Of a DNA stretch of 51,976 bases, positions 43,165-51,940 are shown piece after piece. The stretch is from NCBI GenBank assembly GCA_964404605.1, contig CAYOKT010000009.1, forward strand, positions 1 to 51,976. Direction: 5' to 3'. The first letter of the stretch is position 1. The number at the start of each line of letters is the position of its first letter. A program made the translations under genes and the position numbers. The notes under the pieces were generated by a model that was not told where the DNA came from, made no database searches, and saw nothing but the letters and a program-made list of their open reading frames with translations. The stretch comes from CAYOKT01 sp964404605. GTDB taxonomy: Bacteria; Electryoneota; Electryoneia; Electryoneales; Electryoneaceae.

Positions 43165-44202
43165 ATGCAGAGGGTTAAACGCATCTGTCTCGCGGTCCTC
43201 GTCGCGGCCATGCCCTCCGCCGTCGCAGTCGGGCAGACCTTCGTCGAGAACGTGTCGAAAGTCGGGACCACCGCCGCCCCGTTCCTCGAGATCGAGGTCG
43301 GAGCCAGGGCGCTGGGGATGGGCGGCGCATTCACCGCGACCGCCGATGACATCAGCGCCATCTACTGGAACCCCGCCGGGCTGGCGAAGGTGAACCAGGG
43401 CCAGGCCGGCTTCGTCCACACCCGCTGGATCGCGGATGTCAACTTCGATCATGTGTCAACCGTCATCCCGGTCACGCCGGACATGCGTCTCGGCGCCTTC
43501 GTCTCCACCGTGACCATGGACGAGATGAAGGTGCGGACGGTGCAGTATCCCGAGGGGACCGGCGAGCTGTTCCGCGCCAGTGATCTCGCCTTCGGCCTCA
43601 GCTTCGCCACACGGCTGACCGACCGGCTCACCTTCGGCGCGAACGGCAAGTACATCTACCAGAAGATCTGGCACATGAGCGCCTCGAGCGTGGCGGCGGA
43701 CCTCGGGCTGCTCTTCCGGACGCCGTTCCACGACGTTCGCCTCGGGATGTCCATCTCGAACTTCGGGCCGGACATGCAGATGACCGGGCGGGATACGAAA
43801 ATCTACTATGACACGGATCCCACGAATCCGGGGAACAACGAGCGCATACCGGCCAACCTCGAGACCGAACAATGGCCGCTGCCGCTGCTCTTCCGGGTCG
43901 GACTGGCGGGCGAGGTGGTGCGCAACAGGTACGGCGCCCTGACCCTCGCCGCCGATGCCGTGCACCCGAACGATAACCATGAATATGTCAACCTCGGCGC
44001 GGAGTTCTCTTACCGTGACTGGGCTTTCCTGCGTGCCGGCTGGAAAACGCTGTTCCTCGCGGACAGCGAGCAGGGGCTCACCGCCGGGGTGGGGGTGAAG
44101 TACCGCCTGAACGGGAATGTCGGCTTTATCGCCGATGTCGCCTACGCCGATTTCGGGCGGCTGGAGAACGTGATGCGCTACTCGCTCGGGATCCTGTTTT
44201 AG
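43165..44202 (+). CDS. PorV/PorQ family outer-membrane protein
   Basis: 345 aa. Signal peptide ends near AVAVGQ. The hallmark FLEIEVGARALGMGGAFTATADDISAIYWNPAGLA is nearly the family consensus for PorV/PorQ (UPF0164-like). Amphipathic strands follow and the protein ends YSLGILF. In T9SS organisms PorV receives cargo after the translocon and hands it to the attachment machinery. Here it follows a secreted protein with a variant sorting domain by nine bases, so dedicated handling of that protein is plausible. The 13-mer GTGGACCGGTCCG overlaps its stop codon (44202-44214). Confidence 0.88.
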   Translation: MQRVKRICLAVLVAAMPSAVAVGQTFVENVSKVGTTAAPFLEIEVGARALGMGGAFTATADDISAIYWNPAGLAKVNQGQAGFVHTRWIADVNFDHVSTVIPVTPDMRLGAFVSTVTMDEMKVRTVQYPEGTGELFRASDLAFGLSFATRLTDRLTFGANGKYIYQKIWHMSASSVAADLGLLFRTPFHDVRLGMSISNFGPDMQMTGRDTKIYYDTDPTNPGNNERIPANLETEQWPLPLLFRVGLAGEVVRNRYGALTLAADAVHPNDNHEYVNLGAEFSYRDWAFLRAGWKTLFLADSEQGLTAGVGVKYRLNGNVGFIADVAYADFGRLENVMRYSLGILF

Positions 44203-44399
44203 TGGACCGGTCCGTTTAGGCCGTGGGGCCCGGTTCGTCCGGGCCGGGGAGGAGCAGGCCGGCTCGATGGCGGGAGCGGCCGGATCACTCCGCCGCTCCC
44301 GTCATCGTCGCTCATCATCCCGCCCGTATGATGCATCCGGCGGGACAGCGACAAGCATATCGCGCGATTCAGCTGAACCGCACTATTTGTGGGGATTTG
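44203..44399. promoter_or_regulatory. Leader region with palindromic site GGACCGGTCC
   Basis: The intergenic region before the 1031-aa secreted protein contains the 10-bp palindrome ggaccggtcc (44204-44213) and a GC-rich inverted arrangement (ggccgtggggcccggttcgtccgggccgg, only partly complementary). The ACCGGT core matches that of the LacI-type operator at 27488, so it could be a regulon site. No clear -35/-10 was found. Confidence 0.3.
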
Positions 44400-47300
44400 A
44401 TGATTCTTCCGTATTCCCTTGGCCGGTGGGCACTCCGGCTCCTGCTCGTGGTCACGCTTGCCATGGGCTCCGCGCGGGCGCAGAACCTTTTCCCCAACGG
44501 TTCCGTCGAGGAGGGGAGTGGAAGTGCCCCGGACGCCTTCTACCGCGATCCCACTGTCGGCGACTATGCCCTGTGGGACACGGCGCAGGCGTGGGACGGC
44601 AGCCGCTCCCTGCGCCTGCGCTCCGGGTCGGCGGGAGAGGCCCACTGGTTCAGCGAGGCGTTCCCCGTCGAGGCGGGGATGAGCTACCGCTTCATCACCC
44701 GCGTGCGGCAGGAGAACGTGAACACCGCCCCACAGGATGATGACCACCGCTGGGCGGTGATCATCCGTTTCGGCACGGATCGCGGCGCCGACGGGCACCT
44801 GCAGGGGATCCTCTCCCCGGACCATTACCTGTGGTTCGACCAGTCGGTGGCGACGCAGGACTGGTACACCGTGACCGCGGAGTTCATCGCCCCGGCTGGT
44901 GCGGCCTACGTGGACTGGAATCTGCGGAAACGGTCCGCCGCCGCGGGGCGGGTCTGGGCGGACGGGATGGTCTGCGAGGCGGCGGCCGATGAGATGACCA
45001 CCGGCGAGGCGGCGGCCTTCGGGATCGAGGACGGCATCTCCCTGCTCGCCGCCTACACCGGCGACGCGGACGAGGACGGCGGCGCGAACCTGGACTATCG
45101 CCCCGGCTCCGGCGGCGACTGGACCGGCGCGGGGCCGATGGCGCGCGGGATCGGCTACTTCTCCTCCGAGATCCACGGTCTCCAGGCCGCCCAGGCGTAT
45201 GACCTGCGCGTCACCTTCAATGATCCGGACGGGGTTTCCGGGGAGAATCCGAGGATGTTGACCGGGGTGGTCGCGGGGGAGAGCGGCGCGGTCGAACTGG
45301 TGGAGGCGACGGACAGCGGCTTCGTCGTCCGGACGGGGGGATACACGGTGGAGTACGACTCCGCCGCGACGAACGGCCTGGTCATTCTCCAGGGCGCGGG
45401 CGGTGGCGGAGCGGCGCTCGCCACGCCGCTGCTCGTCGGCTCCGACCTCTCCCCGACGGACCCTTCCCGCCTCGCCTCCCTGGCGGTGGTGGAGGAGGAC
45501 GATGCGATCCGGGTCACCTTCCTCTCCACGCCGGACTGGGGGACGGTCACCGGGGTCCTGGTGTTTCCCATCTCCCGGCCCGGCCTGGTCCACTGGGAGG
45601 TGCGGGTCGAACCCGGCAGCTCCTACACCGTGAGCACTGTCGGTTACCCCCTGCGCTTCTACGACCGGGATACCGGCGAGTATGAAACGGGCAGCACGAC
45701 CTACTACGCGGACCAGTACCCCTACGCCGCCCCGGCGGTGTTCCTGCTGGAGACAGGGCACATCGGCGGCACGGCGTTCTACTTCGAGGACCTGACCCCG
45801 GCCAACCCCTACTTCGAGCGCATCGGCGTGCCCCCGGCGGAGAGTGTCGGCGGGCACACGGGGGGCTTCGGGTATCACATCCCCGTGGGTGACGTTCCGC
45901 TCGAGACGGGCGTGGAGATTACCCTCACATCGGCTTACCTGCTTCTCACCCCGGGAGTCCCCGACGGCGAGACGGGGATGGCCGCGCGCTACCTGGAGGG
46001 CATGGCCGCGGTGTGGCCGTACATCGTCAAGCCGCAGTTCGATCCCCCGGACTGGGATTCCATCGGGGCGCAGGCGATCTTCGACATCCGTCACAACGCC
46101 GCCAACTGGGTGACCGTGCTCGGCAGGCCCATGCTCCGCGCCTACGTCGGGGATCCGCGGACGGGCAGCGCGGAGGCGATCAGCCAGCTCGATGTCCTCG
46201 TCTCCCTGCGCCAGTACATGCAGAGCCACACGGACAGCGAGGCGGACGGGCTTGACGCCTCGCTCACCCCCCTCCTCACCCGTTTCTTCAACCTCGAGTA
46301 CCAGACCTTCGTCAACGATTTTCCCAACTCGGGCATCGGGCGGGGCGACAGTTGGTACACGGTGCAGCTCCATCTCGACCTCGCCCGGCTGGCGGCGCTC
46401 GGCGACACGGACGCCCGCGACCTGCTCTACGCCTCCATCGACGCGGTGATCGACCTCGCGCACAACGCCGACTACCGGTTCCCGGTGTTCTTCAACTACG
46501 AGGGCAACCAGCCGACCAGCGGCAGCGAGCCGGATGTCGCCGGGGCGTACGCCCTGCTGATGATGATGTGCCGCGACCTGTACGGCGAGGCGCGCTTCCA
46601 GGATGAGGCGGTCGAGGCGGTCGAGGCGCTGCGCGGGCATGGTTTGGACCTGCTGTACGAGGCGCACATCACGGCGGCCGCGGCGGCGGGATGCGCCCGC
46701 CTCTTCGAACGCACGGGGAACTCCGAATACCTGGAACTCTCCTACCTCCCGCTGGCCTCCTTCGTCCGCGCCCTCTGGCTGTGGGAGTGCGACTACGGGT
46801 ACGCGTCCGAGTACGTTACCTTCTGCGGGGTCTCGGCGATGGCCCGCATCAGCTACATCGCCGCGAAGGAGCAGCACGAGGCGTGGCGCTACCTGAACGA
46901 ATACCTCGAGCTGACCGATGGCTCCCTGGACCCGGCCCTCGAGACCTTCCTCGAAGGCGTCGTGCAGTACGCGGGCCTGCCGGTCCGCTCCGCCCTGCCG
47001 CCGTTTCTCCCCCCGGACGCCGTCGCCGACGGCCAGTGGGGGGTGAACGACCCGAGTCTCTACATCCCGCTGGAGGACCTCAAGGACGGGTTCCGCCAGT
47101 CCGGCCAGGTGGGGCAGGAACTCTACGGCGCCGGGGCGCCGATCACCTTCGCCGCGGGGTATGTCAGCGGTGCACCGGAGCGGGGGGACGCCGGGGGAGC
47201 GCTGCCGGGAAAACCCGCCTTCGGCGCCGTTTATCCCAATCCCGCCAACCCGGGGCTGCGCCTGCTGGTGATGGTGCCGGAATCCTATGCCGGGGAGCCT

Positions 47301-47495
47301 GTCACCGTGGACGTGGTCAACCTTCTCGGCCGGAGGGTGGTTCGCCTGCACGAGGGTCCCCTGGAAGCCGGGGGAAACCGTCTCTCGTGGAACGGCTTCA
47401 CCTCCGGTGGTGCGCCGGCGGCCTCGGGAGTCTATATTCTCCGCCTTCGCGCCGGCGGTGAAGAGGAAAGACGGAGGGTGGTTCTCCTCCGCTGA
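44400..47495 (+). CDS. Secreted multidomain protein: CBM-like, helical toroid and T9SS sorting domain
   Basis: 1031 aa. Signal peptide LRLLLVVTLAMGSARA. Residues about 25-200 form a CBM4/9-like sandwich (NLFPNGSVEEGSG, SLRLRSGSAGEAHWFS, FIAPAGAAYVDWNLRKR). A long beta-rich region (about 200-520) follows, then a helical region (about 525-830) with hairpins such as LHLDLARLAALGDTDARDLLYASIDAVIDLAHN, VAGAYALLMMMCRDLYGEARFQDEAVEAVEALR and AHITAAAAAGCARLFERTG, which looks like an (alpha/alpha)-toroid of glycoside hydrolases or polysaccharide lyases. The C-terminus (about 936-1031) has AVYPNPANPGLRLLV and VNLLGRRVVRL, a sorting domain. Possible enzyme acting on extracellular polysaccharide; no known family assigned. 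The ATG at 44400 is chosen since a frame opening at 44223 overlaps the leader and lacks a signal peptide at its start. Confidence 0.8.
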   Translation: MILPYSLGRWALRLLLVVTLAMGSARAQNLFPNGSVEEGSGSAPDAFYRDPTVGDYALWDTAQAWDGSRSLRLRSGSAGEAHWFSEAFPVEAGMSYRFITRVRQENVNTAPQDDDHRWAVIIRFGTDRGADGHLQGILSPDHYLWFDQSVATQDWYTVTAEFIAPAGAAYVDWNLRKRSAAAGRVWADGMVCEAAADEMTTGEAAAFGIEDGISLLAAYTGDADEDGGANLDYRPGSGGDWTGAGPMARGIGYFSSEIHGLQAAQAYDLRVTFNDPDGVSGENPRMLTGVVAGESGAVELVEATDSGFVVRTGGYTVEYDSAATNGLVILQGAGGGGAALATPLLVGSDLSPTDPSRLASLAVVEEDDAIRVTFLSTPDWGTVTGVLVFPISRPGLVHWEVRVEPGSSYTVSTVGYPLRFYDRDTGEYETGSTTYYADQYPYAAPAVFLLETGHIGGTAFYFEDLTPANPYFERIGVPPAESVGGHTGGFGYHIPVGDVPLETGVEITLTSAYLLLTPGVPDGETGMAARYLEGMAAVWPYIVKPQFDPPDWDSIGAQAIFDIRHNAANWVTVLGRPMLRAYVGDPRTGSAEAISQLDVLVSLRQYMQSHTDSEADGLDASLTPLLTRFFNLEYQTFVNDFPNSGIGRGDSWYTVQLHLDLARLAALGDTDARDLLYASIDAVIDLAHNADYRFPVFFNYEGNQPTSGSEPDVAGAYALLMMMCRDLYGEARFQDEAVEAVEALRGHGLDLLYEAHITAAAAAGCARLFERTGNSEYLELSYLPLASFVRALWLWECDYGYASEYVTFCGVSAMARISYIAAKEQHEAWRYLNEYLELTDGSLDPALETFLEGVVQYAGLPVRSALPPFLPPDAVADGQWGVNDPSLYIPLEDLKDGFRQSGQVGQELYGAGAPITFAAGYVSGAPERGDAGGALPGKPAFGAVYPNPANPGLRLLVMVPESYAGEPVTVDVVNLLGRRVVRLHEGPLEAGGNRLSWNGFTSGGAPAASGVYILRLRAGGEEERRRVVLLR

Positions 47496-47542
47496 ATCAT
47501 TGGGATTCGCAATCGCCGGCCCGACGCAACAACTCGAACGAC

Positions 47543-50071
47543 ATGACCCTGACAAGTTTCCTGCATGACAGTCACCCGGCCCTGTCATTGGGTGGCGACT
47601 GGACCCTTGTTTCGCACTCCGCGCACGGAGGCGGGCGGGATATCTCCATCCCGGCGCAAGTGCCCGGATGCGTTCACCTCGACCTGATGGCCGCCGGGGT
47701 GATCCCCGACCCCTTCTTCGGCCGCAACGAGGAGGAGGTGCAGTGGGTCGCCCGCCGCGACTGGCGGTACGAGAGGCGCTTCACCCTCGAATCCGCCTTT
47801 CCCGCCTCCGGCGAAGGCGTGCGGCGGCAACTGGTCTGCGAGGGACTGGACACCTTCGCCGGCCTCGAGCTGGACGGCGAGCCGCTGGGGCGGGCGGAGA
47901 ACATGTTTGTCCCGCACCGCTTCGACCTGCCGCCTTCGCTCGGACCCGGGGAGCATGAGCTGGCGGTGACGTTCCGCTCCCCGGTAAACGTGGTGGATGC
48001 CCTCGTCGCGGAGAAGGGACCGGTGCCGGACACCTCCGGGTGGAGCCGCGGCTGGGCGCGCAAGGCGGGGTACTCCTACGGCTGGGACTGGGGGCCGGTC
48101 CTGCCCACCTCGGGCATCTTCCGGCCCATCTGCCTGCAGACCTGGCGGGATGCCCGCATCGCCTGGTTTTATCCCCGATTCGAGATGGGGCGGGAAATGG
48201 GTCGCCTGACCCTTCGCGTGGTGGTCGAGGTCGCGGCCGCGGGGGAGTACCGTCTCGAGGCGGCTCTTTCGCGCGGCGGAAGCGTGGTCCGGACGGCGGG
48301 CGGGTTCACCGCGCAGGGGGGGGCTTCCGAGGTGGAGCTGATCCTCGACCTGTCCGACCCCGCTCTCTGGTGGCCGCGCGGGGTGGGAGAACCCGCGCTG
48401 TACGACTTGGACCTGGCACTCTCGCGGGACGGGAAGCCGGTCCACCGCATCGGGGAGCGTATCGGCCTGCGGACTGTCGAGTGGGTGCAGGAGAAAGACC
48501 GCTGGGGCCGGAGTTTCTTCGTCCGGATCAATGGCCGGGATGTCTTCGCCAAGGGGGCGAACTGGATTCCGGCGGACAGCTTCCTGCCGCGGGTCGCCCC
48601 GGAGATCCACCGCCGCCAGCTCGCCCTCGCGGCGGAGGCGGAGATGAACATGATCCGCGTGTGGGGGGGCGGGGTGTATGAAGACCCGGCCTTCTACCGC
48701 GAGGCCGACCGGCTCGGCCTGATGGTCTGGCAGGACTTTCCCTACGCCTGCGCGCTGTACCCCGACGACGGGGAGTTCCGCGCCAACGCGCTGCGCGAGG
48801 CGGAGAGCGCCCTCGCGCGCCTCTGCCGCCACCCCTCCATCGTTCTCTGGTGCGGGAACAACGAGATCGAGCGGGACGCCGAGAAACTCCGGCGGGCTTT
48901 CAAGACGCCCTTCCTCGGGCGCAGCCTGTGGCACGAACAGTTGCCGGACCTCGCGCGGCGCATCGCGCCGGACGCCGCCTACATCCCCTCCAGCCCCATC
49001 GGCGGCGAGACGCCCGATGACCCGCGCGAGGGGGATCGTCACCTCTGGCGCATCTGGAGCGGCTGGCGGGATTACCCGGTCTACCTCGAGGAGGAGGGGC
49101 GGTTCTTCTCCGAGTTCGGCTTCCAGGCCCCGGCGAACCCCGCCACCTGGCGCGAGGCGCTCGCCCCGGAGGACCGGCACCCCCAGAGCCTCGCGTTCGA
49201 ACGCCACAACAAGCAGATAGAGGGGGCCGAGCGCATTTTCCGTTTCCTCGCGGCGCACCACCGGGTTCCCGCGGAGTTCGAGCGCTTCGTCCGGCTCAGC
49301 CAGGATGTGCAGGGGCGGGCGCTGGGGCTGGCGGTCGACCACTGGCGCCGCCGCCGCCCGCGCACCATGGGAGTGCTGATCTGGCAGCTTAACGACTGCT
49401 GGCCGGTGACCTCCTGGTCCCTGTTCGACTACCGGATGCGCCCGAAAGCGGCCTGGTACCATGTTCGCCGCGGTTTCCGGCCGCGGAATATCGCCCTGCT
49501 GCCCTCCGCGAAGGGGCTGGAAGTCCACCTGCTGAACGACGAGGCGAACCCTTGGCGGGCGGAGGTGCGCCTGCGGGCGTTCGACACCGGCGGCGGCGTG
49601 GGAGAGGAGATGAAACTCCCCGCCGAGGTGCCCCCGGAGAGCGTCCTGCGCCTCGCGGAGATCGACCCGGAGGCCTGGCTGCCCGACCCGGAGCGCTGGT
49701 TCATCGTCGCCGATATAACCGGCGCAGCGGAGAACCTGACCGGCGCCGGGGCGGGGGATGATAGCCGCCTGCGCCGGGAAGCCGGGTACGGCCCGCGGGC
49801 CTTCTGGTTCGGCGTGCCCTTCAAGCATCTGCGAATCGAGGAGGCGGATGTCACGGTCGAACCGGAAGAGCGCGACGGCGCGCCCGGCGTGCTGCTCCGC
49901 ACCGACCGGCCGGCGTTCGGGGTGTGGCTGGAGGACGAGGAGAATCCCGACCTGATGTTCCTCGACAACGCTCTCGACCTGCTCGCGGGCGAGGAGCGCT
50001 GGGTGGCGACCGTCGCCGTGCCCACCGGGGAGCCGATGGCGGCCGGGCGACCGCGGGCCCACCGGATCTGA
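47543..50071 (+). CDS. Beta-mannosidase, GH2 family
   Basis: 842 aa, the usual length. Order: sugar-binding domain (LSLGGDWTLVSHS, VPGCVHLDLMAAGVIPDPFFGRNE), immunoglobulin-like domains, and a TIM barrel with NMIRVWGGGVYEDPAFYREADRLGLMVWQDFPYACALYP. The catalytic acid/base is E441 in WCGNNE and the nucleophile E524 in SEFGFQ, both typical of GH2 mannosidases. No signal peptide, so it probably works in the cytoplasm on imported mannosides together with GH130. ATG at 47543. It starts 47 bases after the previous gene, so co-transcription is likely. Confidence 0.95.
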   Translation: MTLTSFLHDSHPALSLGGDWTLVSHSAHGGGRDISIPAQVPGCVHLDLMAAGVIPDPFFGRNEEEVQWVARRDWRYERRFTLESAFPASGEGVRRQLVCEGLDTFAGLELDGEPLGRAENMFVPHRFDLPPSLGPGEHELAVTFRSPVNVVDALVAEKGPVPDTSGWSRGWARKAGYSYGWDWGPVLPTSGIFRPICLQTWRDARIAWFYPRFEMGREMGRLTLRVVVEVAAAGEYRLEAALSRGGSVVRTAGGFTAQGGASEVELILDLSDPALWWPRGVGEPALYDLDLALSRDGKPVHRIGERIGLRTVEWVQEKDRWGRSFFVRINGRDVFAKGANWIPADSFLPRVAPEIHRRQLALAAEAEMNMIRVWGGGVYEDPAFYREADRLGLMVWQDFPYACALYPDDGEFRANALREAESALARLCRHPSIVLWCGNNEIERDAEKLRRAFKTPFLGRSLWHEQLPDLARRIAPDAAYIPSSPIGGETPDDPREGDRHLWRIWSGWRDYPVYLEEEGRFFSEFGFQAPANPATWREALAPEDRHPQSLAFERHNKQIEGAERIFRFLAAHHRVPAEFERFVRLSQDVQGRALGLAVDHWRRRRPRTMGVLIWQLNDCWPVTSWSLFDYRMRPKAAWYHVRRGFRPRNIALLPSAKGLEVHLLNDEANPWRAEVRLRAFDTGGGVGEEMKLPAEVPPESVLRLAEIDPEAWLPDPERWFIVADITGAAENLTGAGAGDDSRLRREAGYGPRAFWFGVPFKHLRIEEADVTVEPEERDGAPGVLLRTDRPAFGVWLEDEENPDLMFLDNALDLLAGEERWVATVAVPTGEPMAAGRPRAHRI

Positions 50072-50143
50072 ACGCCGCCGCCTCGGCCGGTTCCGAACCG
50101 CCGTGGAGGACACTCCGGGCGGGACAGGGGGAGCGTGGGAAGG

Positions 50144-51718
50144 CTACCCGCCGCTCGATGAGTCGGGCGTCGCCGCCTCGCTTCCGGCCGTGGGCAGGTC
50201 CCACTCAAGCGCCCAGCGGTAGCCCACCGGGTAGGGGGTCGCCGGGCGGTTCGGGAAGTGGGTTTTCCGCAGCAGGACGGGCAGCGGGTGCAGCTTCAGT
50301 GCCTGCAGCCGCGGCAGGTTCACCCGCACCCCCGCCCCGCGCGCCAGCTCATCCAGCCGACCCAGCATCAGGCTGTCCGTCTCCGGGCGGGTCACCAGGC
50401 GGAAGGCATTGAGGGTGTCGCCCGGCAAGCCCTCCGCGATCCGCTCCAGTTCCTCGCTCCAGCGGCTCAGCGCGAGCACGTGGGCCGACCACATCGCCGC
50501 GTTTCCGCGCACCACCGGGTCTTCCCCCAACCCCCTGCGTTCGGCTTCCCGCGCCAGGGCTTCGAACTCCGCCAGCCACACCAGCGCCTGGTAGACCTCG
50601 CGGTCGAACGCCTCCCCCTCTTTACGGAGGAGAGAAAGCGGCATCGCGTAGAGGTGCTCGAGGGCGTCGCGACGGCTCCAGGTCCACTCCTCCGGTCCCT
50701 CGATTTTCAGCAGCGGGAGGTCCAGCGCCTTTCGCGCCTCGCCACGCACGCGCACCGGATCCAGTGCTTCGACCGGTTCGATGCTGAGCGGCGGGGCGAG
50801 TTCGCGCGCGTCCGGCCCGGCGGGGAGGACGCTGCGCAGGTAGCCGACCAGCCAGCGGAACCCCGCCGGGTCCACCTCCATTCGGCGGCCGCGCATGATT
50901 TCGCCGAGGTATTTCTTCTGCTCCGGACCGCGCATCCGGCGGAGGATGACGCTTTTCAGGCGGGGTGCATAAGAGGCGAAGGCGGCCTCGCTCGGGATGC
51001 GCGACTGTTCGAAGCGGACGAGCCGCAGCAGCCACCAGCGCCCATCGGCATGAACCGGGCCGCCGACCTCCCCCAGTCCCAACCCGAAGGCGGTGTCCTC
51101 GAAGGCCGGCTCCGCCTGGCCGTACTGCAGCTCCTGCCGTGACAGGAACAACGGCCCCGCCGTGGAGAGGGACGAGACGGCGAGGCTGTCGAAGGGAACG
51201 CCGGCCCGCGCGCGGGCCGCGGCGGTGAACGCCTGCGCGGAATCGGGAAAGACCCAGGCATCGAGGGTCAGGGTGCGGACCAGCTTCAGGAAGTCACGGC
51301 GCATCTCGGCGTCCGTGATCCGGATGCGGCGGTCCACCTCACGGCGCAGCAGCTCCTCGACCTCCGCTTCCTCCCGAACCTGGCGGAGGAGGACGCGGTT
51401 CTCGCGCAGGGTGTCCAGGTGAACCGCCTCGGCGTCACGGGCGAGGAGCCGCTCGGCGATCAACGCCTTGAGGAAGTCCACCCGCGCGGGCAACCCATGC
51501 CCGACGATCGGGCTGGTCTCGAAACGGAACCGGTACTCGGCGGCGGTGATCGAGTCGCTCCCGACGATCGCAACCCAGTCCGCCGAGGGCGTTCGTCCCG
51601 CCGTGCCGGTGCGGTTCAGCCGTTCCGCCGCCCAGAGGATGAATATCACTCCGACCGCCGCCAGCAGGAGAAAGGCGGCGATTTCGATGACCCGTCGGTT
51701 CCTCATATTCCCCACCAT
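50144..51718 (-). CDS. PpiC/SurA-like peptidyl-prolyl isomerase (periplasmic foldase)
   Basis: 524 aa. N-terminal membrane anchor (IAAFLLLAAVGVIFILWAA, about 12-30). A SurA-N-like chaperone part follows (VAIVGSDSITAAEYRFRFE, FLKALIAERLLARDAEAVHLD), then a parvulin-like domain (about 175-290: PLFLSRQELQYGQAEPAFEDTAFGLGLGEVGGPVHADGRWWLLRL). The last 230 residues are helical and charged, without recognised domains. Likely helps outer-membrane and secreted proteins fold in the periplasm. The ATG at 51718 is chosen (ggggagc upstream); the frame to 51868 has a Cys/Arg-rich unlikely start. Transcribed toward the GH2 gene; no clear terminator lies between them. Confidence 0.82.
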   Translation of the reverse strand: MVGNMRNRRVIEIAAFLLLAAVGVIFILWAAERLNRTGTAGRTPSADWVAIVGSDSITAAEYRFRFETSPIVGHGLPARVDFLKALIAERLLARDAEAVHLDTLRENRVLLRQVREEAEVEELLRREVDRRIRITDAEMRRDFLKLVRTLTLDAWVFPDSAQAFTAAARARAGVPFDSLAVSSLSTAGPLFLSRQELQYGQAEPAFEDTAFGLGLGEVGGPVHADGRWWLLRLVRFEQSRIPSEAAFASYAPRLKSVILRRMRGPEQKKYLGEIMRGRRMEVDPAGFRWLVGYLRSVLPAGPDARELAPPLSIEPVEALDPVRVRGEARKALDLPLLKIEGPEEWTWSRRDALEHLYAMPLSLLRKEGEAFDREVYQALVWLAEFEALAREAERRGLGEDPVVRGNAAMWSAHVLALSRWSEELERIAEGLPGDTLNAFRLVTRPETDSLMLGRLDELARGAGVRVNLPRLQALKLHPLPVLLRKTHFPNRPATPYPVGYRWALEWDLPTAGSEAATPDSSSGG

Positions 51719-51902
51719 GCTTCGCTCCCCGGCAGCTCCACTCCCGATCCGAACCCGTCCCCACCGTCCGGGCCGTTTTCCGGCGGCATATCGGATGCAC
51801 TCCTCGGCCGCCCTCCGGCAGACACATCCGGACGAACCACTACACCCGTGCCAAGGTAAGACCAGCACCGCGTGTCTTGCAGATTGAAGTACGAAACGAA
51901 CG

Positions 51903-51931
51903 AGGGCTTACGGGATAAGCCCGTAAGCCCT
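51903..51931 (-). terminator. Hairpin downstream of the partial tRNA
   Basis: agggcttacggg (51903-51914) pairs perfectly with cccgtaagccct (51920-51931) around a 5-base loop. On the minus strand it follows the tRNA 3' end by ten bases and is followed by a T-rich stretch (cgttcgtttcg), so it probably terminates that tRNA transcript. Confidence 0.7.
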
Positions 51932-51940
51932 TGTTCTACC

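Noticed and set aside
44199..47588. 1129-codon open frame opposite the 1031-aa secreted protein
   Set aside because: Shadow frame caused by high third-position GC; no signal peptide or recognisable motif, while the plus strand shows signal peptide and sorting domain.
47585..50113. 842-codon minus-strand frame opposite the GH2 gene
   Set aside because: Exact shadow of a gene with intact GH2 catalytic motifs.
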